From an uncultured Eubacteriales bacterium (GTDB lineage: Bacteria; Bacillota_A; Clostridia; Christensenellales; Aristaeellaceae): DNA of 19,672 nt. Under the pieces are notes generated by a model. That model saw only the letters and a list, made by a program, of their open reading frames with translations, had not been told where the DNA came from and made no database searches. The position numbers and the translations under genes were made by a program. Below are positions 8,479 to 15,351 of the stretch, piece after piece; positions within the stretch are counted from its first letter, which is position 1, and each line of letters begins with the position of its first letter. The stretch covers positions 1 through 19,672 of the forward strand of contig CACYNZ010000122.1 of NCBI GenBank assembly GCA_902775835.1, in the 5' to 3' direction.

Positions 8479-9747
8479 ATGGACAGACAGTTTCATACTG
8501 ACAATCGGAAAAGACTTTATGCGATGATGAAGCCGAATTCCCTGATTCTCATGTTTTCAGGTGAGGAAGTCATCCGTACCAATGATGAATACTATCCTTT
8601 CTTTGCACACAGGAGCTTTGTCTACCTGACCGGACTGACCTGCAAGGAGGCGGTGCTGGCCGCAATGGTGGGCAATGACGGGGAAGTGGCGGAAACTCTG
8701 TATATTCTTCCTCCGGATCCTATGGCAGAGCGATGGACGGGACGCAGGGTGACGCCGGATGAAGCATTCGAGCAGTCAGGTATTGCCGATGTCCGTCCTG
8801 TCGGGCAGTTTGAACGGGATATGCATGCGCTGCTAGCATCGGGGTCCTATTCTGTGAGCATGACGCGCCCGGAACACCTGTATCTGGATGTATACAGGGC
8901 ACATCCTGAAGACCGGCTTTTCCCGGCTCATGCCTTTCTGAGCAAGGCTCAGCGTGAGTATCCCTATCTGAAAGTGGAGAACGCGGACGCCCTGATACGC
9001 CGCCTGCGCTTGATCAAGGCACCCTGCGAGATAGAAGCGATGCGGAAGGCGGAGGAGATTACCTGTGCAGGGATTCTGGCCATGATGCGGGCATCACGGC
9101 CCGGCATGTATGAATACCAGTACAAGGCAGAGTTTGATCATGCCCTGGGTCAGTATGGACCGCAGGGGCCGGGATTTCCGTCCATCATTTCCGCAGGCCG
9201 GAATAATTTCTGCATCCATTATTACAGTTATACCGGTCAGGCCATGGATGGGGATATGATTCTTAATGATGTCGGCGCCCAGTGGGATCAACATATGACA
9301 GATGTCTCAAGAGGCTGGCCGTGCAACGGGCGTTTCAGCGAACGCCAGAGGCTTCTGTATGAGTGTGCACTGGCTACCAGCAATCATATGTTTGAAACAG
9401 TGCACCCGGGGATGGAGATGGCGGGGATAGACAGGGAAATCCGTGCTTACAATGCAGAGCGCCTTGTTGAAGCGGGCGCTCTGGACCGGGTGGAACATAT
9501 TGGAAAGCTTATGTGGCATGGAGGCGCTCACCATGTAGGCTATGATGTTCATGATGTGGTGGAAACGCCGCTTACGATCGCACCGGGCATGGTATTCTGC
9601 ATTGATGTGGGAATCTATCATGAGGAATGGGGGATCGGATTCAGGCTGGAGGATAATCTTCTGGTGACAGAAGAAGGGTGTGAATGCCTGTCGGCAGGAA
9701 TTCCGCGGACGATTGAAGATATTGAGGACGTGATGCGTAAATCATAA
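8479..9747 (+). CDS. M24B metallopeptidase, Xaa-Pro aminopeptidase (aminopeptidase P)-like
   Basis: The 422-residue protein has an N-terminal aminopeptidase P domain (about 1-130, with ERWTGRRVTPDEA) and a pita-bread M24 catalytic domain (about 175-415). Enzymes of this family remove the first residue from peptides with proline or hydroxyproline second. Metal ligands by comparison with E. coli PepP are D264 and D275, H351 (in HHVGYDVHD) and E391 (in FRLEDN). The fourth carboxylate, normally Glu in a VEPG-type motif, is D376 in FCIDVGIY, an unusual change. H358 of the conserved HD is kept. The protein is probably cytoplasmic. The likely ribosome binding site is GAGGTGA at 8466-8472. It follows the GH31 gene by 54 bases, with no strong terminator between. 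Its place among glycosidases suggests peptide trimming of glycopeptides, but it could also be a general peptidase. Confidence 0.88.
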   Translation: MDRQFHTDNRKRLYAMMKPNSLILMFSGEEVIRTNDEYYPFFAHRSFVYLTGLTCKEAVLAAMVGNDGEVAETLYILPPDPMAERWTGRRVTPDEAFEQSGIADVRPVGQFERDMHALLASGSYSVSMTRPEHLYLDVYRAHPEDRLFPAHAFLSKAQREYPYLKVENADALIRRLRLIKAPCEIEAMRKAEEITCAGILAMMRASRPGMYEYQYKAEFDHALGQYGPQGPGFPSIISAGRNNFCIHYYSYTGQAMDGDMILNDVGAQWDQHMTDVSRGWPCNGRFSERQRLLYECALATSNHMFETVHPGMEMAGIDREIRAYNAERLVEAGALDRVEHIGKLMWHGGAHHVGYDVHDVVETPLTIAPGMVFCIDVGIYHEEWGIGFRLEDNLLVTEEGCECLSAGIPRTIEDIEDVMRKS

Positions 9748-9789
9748 TCCGGGATATGACAGAACCGGTTCCGGAAGGAATGAGGAAGC

Positions 9790-10656
9790 ATGCAGGAGCG
9801 CAGAATGGATGTTCGCATGATTGTTACAGATCTTGATGGTACACTGTTTGCTCCGCATTCTGTGCTGACGGAGCGCACCAGGAAAGCGATTCAGAACTGT
9901 GAGGCCAGAGGTATCCCTGTGGTGCTTGCCAGCGGAAGGAATTTCCTGAATCTTCGCGCCATAGCAGGAAAAGCAGGTCTCAGACAGAGCCCAATCATAG
10001 CAACAAATGGGGCAAGAATTGAGGCGGGCCGGTTTGGCCCGACACTTATGGAACAGACAATTCCGGTGGATGTTTCGAGAGCGGCGCTTGAGATACTGCT
10101 GAAGTCCGGCATGAATATCCAATGCCATACACGGGATACAGTGTATGAAATCAATGGACATCTTTCACCATGGCTGAAAACACCGGATGAATACAGTCCC
10201 ATGCCGGAGGCTGTGACGGATGAGGATGGTTTCACAGAGCATTATTCAGAGAGTGTGGAGGCAATGTATCTGCATGGCATGCCAAGGACGCTCAAATATG
10301 CGGCTGAATCCAGGAACCTGGATGCGCTTGAGAAGCTGAGAAAGGAGCTGCTTCTGCTGCCTTTGTCGGTTACCAGTTCTTCAAGGGTGAATCTTGAAAT
10401 CATGGGACAGGGTATGGGAAAAGGGGCGGCCGTTCGTTTTCTTGCGGAGTATTATCATCTGCAGACATCTCAGATCATGGCTTTTGGCGATCAGACCAAT
10501 GATCTTGAGATGCTTGAATGCGCCGGAATTCCGGTGGCGATGGAAAACGGTGCTGACGCCCTGAAGGAAAATGCCGCCATCGTGGCCCCGCCTAACACAG
10601 AGGATGGTGTGGCGCAGGTATTGGAAGCATATGTATGCGGTCCATCCGGTTCATAA
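9790..10656 (+). CDS. HAD superfamily phosphatase, Cof/YidA-type (class IIB)
   Basis: This 288-residue protein has all four HAD motifs: TDLDGTL with nucleophile D14 and D16, ASGR with S48, K211 in GMGKG, and GDQTNDLEM with D234 and D238. The C2-type cap lies between motifs II and III (about 85-195), as in Cof-type sugar-phosphate or cofactor phosphatases. It probably removes phosphate from a small cytoplasmic molecule, which in this operon might be a sugar phosphate. It starts 42 bases after the peptidase gene. Two starts are possible: ATG at 9790, with GGAAGGA ten bases upstream, or ATG at 9805, with AGGAG seven bases upstream; the second gives a 283-residue protein that begins nearer motif I. 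It is the last gene before a strong terminator. Confidence 0.88.
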   Translation: MQERRMDVRMIVTDLDGTLFAPHSVLTERTRKAIQNCEARGIPVVLASGRNFLNLRAIAGKAGLRQSPIIATNGARIEAGRFGPTLMEQTIPVDVSRAALEILLKSGMNIQCHTRDTVYEINGHLSPWLKTPDEYSPMPEAVTDEDGFTEHYSESVEAMYLHGMPRTLKYAAESRNLDALEKLRKELLLLPLSVTSSSRVNLEIMGQGMGKGAAVRFLAEYYHLQTSQIMAFGDQTNDLEMLECAGIPVAMENGADALKENAAIVAPPNTEDGVAQVLEAYVCGPSGS

Positions 10657-10724
10657 GCGACGGTCAAGTGGCAAAAACAGGATCGCACAGTAGAATGACC
10701 AGAATGCTTATTCGATCGTGCGAG

Positions 10725-10774
10725 CCGGAAAAACCCGCAGGAAGCGTAGAGTGATTCCTGCGGGTTTTTTCCGG
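10725..10774 (+). terminator. Rho-independent terminator of the glycosidase operon
   Basis: An 18-bp stem is formed by 10725-10742 (CCGGAAAAACCCGCAGGA) and 10756-10774, with one extra T in the second arm and a 13-base loop. The second arm contains a run of six T after CGGG. The A run in the first arm mirrors this, so the element could also stop transcription arriving on the other strand. Confidence 0.88.
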
Positions 10775-10870
10775 TTGTGGTTATGGGCAGGCGGTAGGCC
10801 TGGGACTTTGCTAAACAGAATTCTGCGAAGACGATAGTGCGGTGTTTCCATGAATGCCTGATGACACGGG

Positions 10871-10907
10871 AAAACCCCGGCGCATGCTGGACATGCGGCC
10901 GGGGTTT
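10871..10907 (-). terminator. Rho-independent terminator of the amidohydrolase operon
   Basis: AAACCCCGG pairs with CCGGGGTTT (9 bp), and the stem continues inward as CGCATG with CATGCG after a one-base bulge. Read on the - strand, the stem ends in GGGGTTTT. It lies about 85 bases beyond the stop codon of the membrane protein gene. Confidence 0.82.
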
Positions 10908-10930
10908 ACGGAAAAGATTGCGAGGAGATT

Positions 10931-10977
10931 AAGCCGGACGGTTTCACAGTCCGTATACAGATACGGATGGTCGGCTT
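10931..10977. other. Structured segment downstream of the membrane protein gene
   Basis: TCCGTAT and ATACGGA (10950-10967) form a perfect 7-bp stem around ACAG, inside an outer AAGCCG/CGGCTT pairing (10931-10936 with 10972-10977). A competing CGGAC/GTCCG pairing uses part of the same bases. It would lie in the 3' untranslated end of the - strand message, before its terminator. No known RNA family was recognised. Confidence 0.4.
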
Positions 10978-10992
10978 TTCGAGGCGGTATGT

Positions 10993-11640
10993 TTACTTCT
11001 TTCCACTGCCTGTACTTTTCAGGAAAGCACAGATCATCAGGATGTAGCAGATGGTCTTGGGCAGCATCAGCATGCCCAGCATGGGAACGAGGCCGGCAAA
11101 CACGGCCACCGGAATGTAGAACAGGAAGGACAGGAGAATGTAGAGCCACATGAACCGGAAGGTCCGGTCATTTGCTCGCTTTGTATAGTACAGCCAGCAG
11201 ATGATGGCGCCGAGGATCACGAAGGGTACATTACGGATGATGCCCCAGGTCATGTCACTCGAGTTCTGCAGCCAGCCGTTCTGCGGGAAGATGCAGAGAA
11301 CGATACGAATAAGCGCAAGCGCATAGATGCAGTACGTGAGCTTTCTGCTCTCCTGTACCTTATAGTGTTTCACAAAGACATGATAGAGGAGAACATAGAA
11401 AATGGTCATGGTAATGGACGTGACCAGCTTGCCGATACCCAGGGCTGCGGTGAAGTCCGCGCCCACAAAGTAGTTCAGTACCCGGGGCACCAGATGGAAG
11501 GCGTCGCCGCAGCCCAGAAGCAGCGTGGCAAGGCCCATCTGCTTTTCCGTCCCGTTGTGCGCGCGGCGAAGAATCAGGCAGCCGCTGATGACGGCAAAGA
11601 GAAGATAGAGCCCGTCGAATGTGGATTCACCGTATTTCAC
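10993..11640 (-). CDS. Orphan seven-helix membrane protein
   Basis: The 215-residue protein is not a family I recognise. It is strongly hydrophobic, with about seven predicted membrane helices (near residues 10-26, 36-54, 65-88, 101-118, 134-152, 164-184 and 187-207) and short charged loops, including KHYKVQESRK and TKRANDR. A GDAFHLVPR segment around helix 2 puts Asp, His and Arg in or near the membrane and could be functional. The C-terminus (STGSGKK) is basic, so probably cytoplasmic. The start is GTG, with GGAGG 9-13 bases upstream. It is 33 bases downstream of the MtaD-like gene on the same strand and is the last gene before the terminator, so it should be co-transcribed with the two amidohydrolases. 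Transport, sensing or membrane-enzyme roles are all possible. Confidence 0.75.
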   Translation of the reverse strand: MKYGESTFDGLYLLFAVISGCLILRRAHNGTEKQMGLATLLLGCGDAFHLVPRVLNYFVGADFTAALGIGKLVTSITMTIFYVLLYHVFVKHYKVQESRKLTYCIYALALIRIVLCIFPQNGWLQNSSDMTWGIIRNVPFVILGAIICWLYYTKRANDRTFRFMWLYILLSFLFYIPVAVFAGLVPMLGMLMLPKTICYILMICAFLKSTGSGKK

Positions 11641-11673
11641 GGGAAAAACCTCCGATACAGATGGGTTGGATCT

Positions 11674-12984
11674 TCAGATAATGGACGCGTACTTATCCGC
11701 AGCCCTGCGGAAGGCGGGCATGGCCGCTTCCAGATCACTGCGCAGCGTGCCGAGAGAGTGCTGCATGAGCTTTCCGCCGCGCACCCGGATGACGCCGCCG
11801 GTCATGACCATGTCCACGTCAGCGGCGCAGGCACCGTAGACCAGCGCGGAGTAGGGGTTGTACAGCGGGAACAGGGAGGGCCGGTCCAGGGAAACCAGTA
11901 CAAGGTCCGCCAGGAACCCGGGACGCAGCGCCCCGGCGTCTTCAAGGCCCAGGGCCTCGGCTCCTCCGCGGGTGGCGGCGCGCACAATGTCGCGGGCTGG
12001 GAAAAGACTGCGGTCATGATATACGGTTTTCTGGCTTATGGCAAACAGGCGCATCTGGTCGAACAGACTCAGGGTATTGCCGCTGGACGGCCCGTCCGTG
12101 CCGAGACCATAGCGGATCTGTGCACGCGCGATGTCCCGGATGGGCGTCACGCCCTTTCCGGCCTTGGTATTGCTTCCTGGACAATAGGCGATGCGCGCGC
12201 CTCTGCGGGCCATGAGTGCAATGTCTTCCTCTGAAAGATGAATGCAGTGCACGGCCAGCAGATGGTCTCCGCACAGCCCGATACTGTCCAGGAAGGAGAT
12301 GGGCGTCTGGCCGCGCTCGGCAAAATAGCGCATTTCTGCGTCCATTTCACAGGCGTGCAGGGTCAGAAGCGCGTCATACTTTTCGGCCAGGGCCTGGCAC
12401 TTTTTAAGAATCTCCGGTGTCACCGTGGTGGTGCCGTGCGGCGCGATCAGGGGATGCACCCATGCATTTCCGGACCAGGCTTCCAGCAGTTCCTCGGTGC
12501 GCCTGAGCGCCTGCTCCGGTGTGTCGCTGCCCGGCGCCTTCTGACAGATGACGGTCTCGCCGGGGAAGGAGCGCAGGCCCATGTCCATGAAGGCGTGGAC
12601 CACCTGATCCTCATAATAGTACATGTCCGCACACGTGGTGATGCCGGAGAGCAGCATCTCCGCCGCGGCAAAGCGCGCGCCGAGGAAGGTCAGCTCCTCT
12701 GTCCAGGCTTCCTGCTCCAGCGGGAACAGAAACCGGGTCAGCCGGTCCGGGCAGTCATCGCCCATGGTCCGGAAGGGCACCATGCTCGCGTGGCAGTGGG
12801 TGTTCACAAACCCGGGGATCAAAAGCCCGCCCCGGCAGTCGATCACTTCATCCGCGTGCCAGGGCATATTGCCGGATCCCAGCGCCGCGATGCGCCCCTC
12901 ATCCACCAGGAGCCAGCCGCAGCTTTCATCCGGGATGTCCGGGTCCATGGTAAGCAGATGCGCGTTCTTCAGCAGTATGCTCAT
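11674..12984 (-). CDS. Amidohydrolase superfamily deaminase, MtaD/SsnA-like
   Basis: The 436-residue protein belongs to the amidohydrolase branch that includes methylthioadenosine/S-adenosylhomocysteine deaminase, SsnA and triazine hydrolases. The N- and C-terminal strands form the small beta domain and the middle the TIM barrel. Metal ligands are H63 and H65 (THCHAS), H210 (LHACEM) and D297 (GTDGPSSG); E213 and H246 (VHCIHL) complete the active site. These enzymes remove an amino group from a purine or related ring, releasing ammonia, in the cytoplasm. The usual ASNN after TDG is replaced by PSSGNT, and the PH-containing loop reads APHGTTTVTP, so the substrate may differ from MTA or SAH. Its start overlaps the stop of the M20 gene by four bases (ATGA), so the two are translationally coupled. 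Deaminase activity is likely but not certain. Confidence 0.85.
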   Translation of the reverse strand: MSILLKNAHLLTMDPDIPDESCGWLLVDEGRIAALGSGNMPWHADEVIDCRGGLLIPGFVNTHCHASMVPFRTMGDDCPDRLTRFLFPLEQEAWTEELTFLGARFAAAEMLLSGITTCADMYYYEDQVVHAFMDMGLRSFPGETVICQKAPGSDTPEQALRRTEELLEAWSGNAWVHPLIAPHGTTTVTPEILKKCQALAEKYDALLTLHACEMDAEMRYFAERGQTPISFLDSIGLCGDHLLAVHCIHLSEEDIALMARRGARIAYCPGSNTKAGKGVTPIRDIARAQIRYGLGTDGPSSGNTLSLFDQMRLFAISQKTVYHDRSLFPARDIVRAATRGGAEALGLEDAGALRPGFLADLVLVSLDRPSLFPLYNPYSALVYGACAADVDMVMTGGVIRVRGGKLMQHSLGTLRSDLEAAMPAFRRAADKYASII

Positions 12985-14315
12985 GACGTTTCTCCCTTCA
13001 TGAGGTCCAGCACGGAGGCGCAGAAGACGCTGACGCTGCGCCCGATGACCTTTTCATCCATGTCAAAGGATACGGTGTGCTGCGCGCTGGGCATGGGCGT
13101 CATGACGCGCATGTAGGTAGCCAGGCCGCCGTGCAACTGCACCCGGTTCATGAGAATGGAGATATCCTCGCTGCCCCAGTTTTTGGAGTTCTGCTCCGAG
13201 GACAGGCGCAGTTCCGGCAAATCCCGGGCCACCACTTCGCCGATGCGCCGGATCAGCGGGAGATCGCTGTGCTGGCCCTCCGCCTGACCGGCCAGGGTGA
13301 TGGCGCAGGTGCAGCCCTGCATGGCCGCGGCGCCCTGACAGATATTGCGCGCCTGCTGCTCCATGTATTCATTGATCTGCGTGGTCTCGCCGCGCACTTC
13401 CACCTGCATGCGCGCAAGGTCCGGCACCACATTGCGGCCGCTGCCGGCGTGCAGCGTGCCCACATTGACCCGGCTCTGTCCGGCGGAATGCCGGGGGATG
13501 GCGTGCAGGGCCAGGGCAGCCGCGGCCGCGGCCAGCAGGGCGTTGCGCCCCTGTTCCGGGTACCCGCCCGCGTGCGCAGCCTCGCCGCGGAATTCCACGT
13601 CCAGCTTCGACGTGGCCAGGGATCCCCAGGTACCGGCGGTCACGTCGCCGTCATCCAGGGAATCCGTAGGCGCCACATGATTGCCGATAAAGAAGTCCAC
13701 GTCATCCATGTGCCCGGCCTCCGCCATGGCCCGTGCGCCTCTGGCTCCTTCCTCCGCGGGCTGGAACACCAGCTTCAGCGTGCCGTGCAGATGACTGCGC
13801 AGCCGGGAAAGCACTTCCGCGACTCCGAGCCCGGTAGTCACATGCGCGTCATGCCCGCAGGCGTGCATCATACCGGGCCACATGCTGGCAAACCCTTCCC
13901 GGGCGGGGCGGTGCTCCATGTCGGAACGCTCCGTCATGGGCAGCGCGTCGATTTCAAAGCGCAGCGCAACCACGGGCCCGGGACCGCAGTCCAGGATCCC
14001 GATCACGCCGGTGAGCCCGCGGCGCATGTCATCCGTCAGGTAATCAAGCGGCGCGTCCCCGGCAGATTCCACATCCTTCAGATGCTTTTCCAGGGTCTGC
14101 GCGTCCGGAACCCCCATGCGCGCTGTTTCGCATACGGCATCCCGGCCGGTGAGCACGGTATAGCCCAGCGAATTGAGACGCTCGTGAATGATCGCGCTTG
14201 TGCGCATCTCCAGCCAGCCGGTTTCCGGATGGCGGTGAATATCCCGGCGGAGACGGATCCACTCCGGCTCTTTCTGTTCAATGATCTGCTTCATGCACGC
14301 TATGGCTTCCTGCAT
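12981..14315 (-). CDS. abgA: M20 peptidase-family amidohydrolase, AbgA-like (p-aminobenzoyl-glutamate hydrolase subunit A)
   Basis: The 444-residue protein matches E. coli AbgA (436 residues) along its length, including the family-specific segment RMGVPDAQTLEKHL (67-80), HRPAREGFAS (135-144) and MMHACGHDAHVT (149-160). Expected metal and catalytic residues are C153, H155, H158, E188 and E189 (QPAEEGARGARAM), H213 and H413 (SAQHTVSFD). The dimerisation domain lies at about 230-340. AbgA with AbgB splits p-aminobenzoyl-glutamate, a folate breakdown product; more broadly the family cleaves N-acyl or N-aryl amino acid amides. No AbgB partner is present, so another amide substrate is possible. AAGGAG lies 11 bases before the ATG. 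The gene is first in its unit, divergent from the PfkB kinase by 76 bases, and very G+C-rich (bases 13501-13560 contain only 11 A or T). Confidence 0.85.
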   Translation of the reverse strand: MQEAIACMKQIIEQKEPEWIRLRRDIHRHPETGWLEMRTSAIIHERLNSLGYTVLTGRDAVCETARMGVPDAQTLEKHLKDVESAGDAPLDYLTDDMRRGLTGVIGILDCGPGPVVALRFEIDALPMTERSDMEHRPAREGFASMWPGMMHACGHDAHVTTGLGVAEVLSRLRSHLHGTLKLVFQPAEEGARGARAMAEAGHMDDVDFFIGNHVAPTDSLDDGDVTAGTWGSLATSKLDVEFRGEAAHAGGYPEQGRNALLAAAAAALALHAIPRHSAGQSRVNVGTLHAGSGRNVVPDLARMQVEVRGETTQINEYMEQQARNICQGAAAMQGCTCAITLAGQAEGQHSDLPLIRRIGEVVARDLPELRLSSEQNSKNWGSEDISILMNRVQLHGGLATYMRVMTPMPSAQHTVSFDMDEKVIGRSVSVFCASVLDLMKGETS

Positions 14316-14338
14316 GTTCTGTCACGCTCCTTGAGTTC

Positions 14339-14367
14339 TTGACGGAAAGCGCTGCTTTTCGTATGCT
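14339..14367 (+). promoter_or_regulatory. Sigma-A-like promoter of the kinase gene
   Basis: TTGACG (14339-14344) and TATGCT (14362-14367) are separated by exactly 17 bases. Transcription would begin near 14374, giving a very short leader before the kinase start. The matches are 5 of 6 and 4 of 6 to consensus. Confidence 0.6.
14344..14357 (+). promoter_or_regulatory. Candidate cre/LacI-family operator
   Basis: GGAAAGCGCTGCTT lies between the -35 and -10 boxes of the kinase promoter. It matches 11 of 14 positions of the CcpA cre consensus TGWAARCGYTWNCW and contains the inverted repeat AAAGC-GCT-GCTTT. A repressor bound here would block polymerase. The regulator is not in the window. Confidence 0.35.
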
Positions 14368-14391
14368 TGACATGGAATAACCGCAGAGGGG

Positions 14392-15303
14392 ATGAATGAC
14401 TTGCATCATTCTGTACTGGTGATCGGCTCGTCCTGTGTGGACGTCATTATCCGGGTGGAGCATCTGCCCCGCCGGGAGGAGAACCTGCATCCGCAGTCCC
14501 AGCAGTTCCGGCTGGGCGGATGTGCCTGCAATGTATCCCAGGTTCTGGGACGGGGAAAGGCGGACATGACCTTTGTGACCCCGGTGGGCCTGCAGGGCGT
14601 GTTCGGGCCCTGGGTATATGCGCGGCTGAGGGACATGCCCTGGGCATCCCCGGTCTGTCTCGAGGACGCGGCGAACGGATGCTGCTACTGCCTGGTGGAA
14701 CCGGACGGCGAGCGCACGTTCCTGTCCATTCACGGGGCGGAGTACACGTTTGATGCGGCCTGGATGGACTCGTATCAGGCACAGTCGTATGACTTCGGGT
14801 ACGTGTGCGGCCTGGAAGTGGAGGAAAAAACCGGCGGGAATCTGGTGGCATGGCTGGAAACGGCCAGGATCGGCACGATCATGTACGCGCCGGGTCCCCG
14901 GGGACTGCGCGTGCCAAATGCGCTTACGGAGCAGCTCCTGGACCTGCATCCCATGCTGCACCTGAACCGTCAGGAAACGCTGGAGATGGCCGGCTGTGAT
15001 GACCTGGAAAAAGCCATGCACGCGCTTGTGCGGCGCACAGGGCGTCCGGTGATCACCACCCTCGGCGCGGACGGGGCCATGGTCCTGGGGCCGGACATTG
15101 CGCTCCAGCACGTGCCCGGCGTGGCACATGTGAAGGTCGTGGACACCATAGGCGCCGGGGACGCGCATGCCGGTGCCGTGCTTCTGGGGCTTTCCCGGGG
15201 CATGGGGCTTGCGGATGCCGCGGCCTTTGCCAACCGTGTGTCCGCGCGCGTGGTTGCCCAGGAAGGCGCCGCGCTGGAGGACGCGTCCGTGCTCTTTCCC
15301 TGA
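14392..15303 (+). CDS. PfkB/ribokinase-family kinase
   Basis: The protein (303 residues from the ATG) is a PfkB-family kinase, which transfers phosphate from ATP to a sugar, nucleoside or similar alcohol in the cytoplasm. Visible family marks are VLVIGSSCVDV at the start, the first signature-like RLGGCACNVSQVLG (about 40-53) and the second signature DTIGAGDAHAGA (251-262), where GAGD forms the anion hole and D257 is the catalytic base. AHAGA replaces the more usual TFxGA, which marks a subgroup of unknown substrate. The start is uncertain: the ATG at 14392 directly abuts AGAGGGG, with no spacing, whereas a TTG at 14401 is 9 bases from it and gives a 300-residue protein beginning MHHSVLVIG. 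It is divergent from the AbgA-like gene and convergent with the transporter operon. It may phosphorylate a product of the neighbouring amidohydrolases, but this is inference. Confidence 0.87.
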   Translation: MNDLHHSVLVIGSSCVDVIIRVEHLPRREENLHPQSQQFRLGGCACNVSQVLGRGKADMTFVTPVGLQGVFGPWVYARLRDMPWASPVCLEDAANGCCYCLVEPDGERTFLSIHGAEYTFDAAWMDSYQAQSYDFGYVCGLEVEEKTGGNLVAWLETARIGTIMYAPGPRGLRVPNALTEQLLDLHPMLHLNRQETLEMAGCDDLEKAMHALVRRTGRPVITTLGADGAMVLGPDIALQHVPGVAHVKVVDTIGAGDAHAGAVLLGLSRGMGLADAAAFANRVSARVVAQEGAALEDASVLFP

Positions 15304-15315
15304 AGTCTTTCTATG

Positions 15316-15345
15316 AAAAAAGCCTTTGTCGCGGGAGGCAAAGGC
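15316..15345 (-). terminator. Rho-independent terminator of the ABC transporter operon
   Basis: GCCTTTG (15322-15328) pairs with CAAAGGC (15339-15345) around a 10-base loop. Read on the - strand, the stem is followed directly by six T (15321-15316). The stem also lies just after the kinase stop codon, but there is no T run on that side, so it mainly serves the transporter operon. Confidence 0.8.
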
Positions 15346-15351
15346 ACGGAA

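Larger units (their letters stand above)
10657..10992. other. Intergenic region between convergent units, with three hairpins
   Basis: No gene was found in these 336 bases; the short reading frames lack ribosome binding sites and family likeness. The stretch holds the terminator of the + operon (10725-10774), the terminator of the - operon (10871-10907) and a smaller structured segment (10931-10977). Bases 10775-10870 show nothing I can name. Confidence 0.7.

Noticed and set aside
10683..10723. TCGCAC/GTGCGA pairing upstream of the operon terminator
   Set aside because: Six base pairs around a loop of nearly 30 bases are likely chance.
13077..14342. Long + strand open frame (421 codons) opposite the AbgA-like gene
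   Set aside because: It is a product of high G+C content at third positions. The - strand protein matches a known family over its full length.
14367..14372. TTGACA as a second -35 box for the kinase gene
   Set aside because: A -10 box at normal spacing would fall at the start codon and no match is found there.
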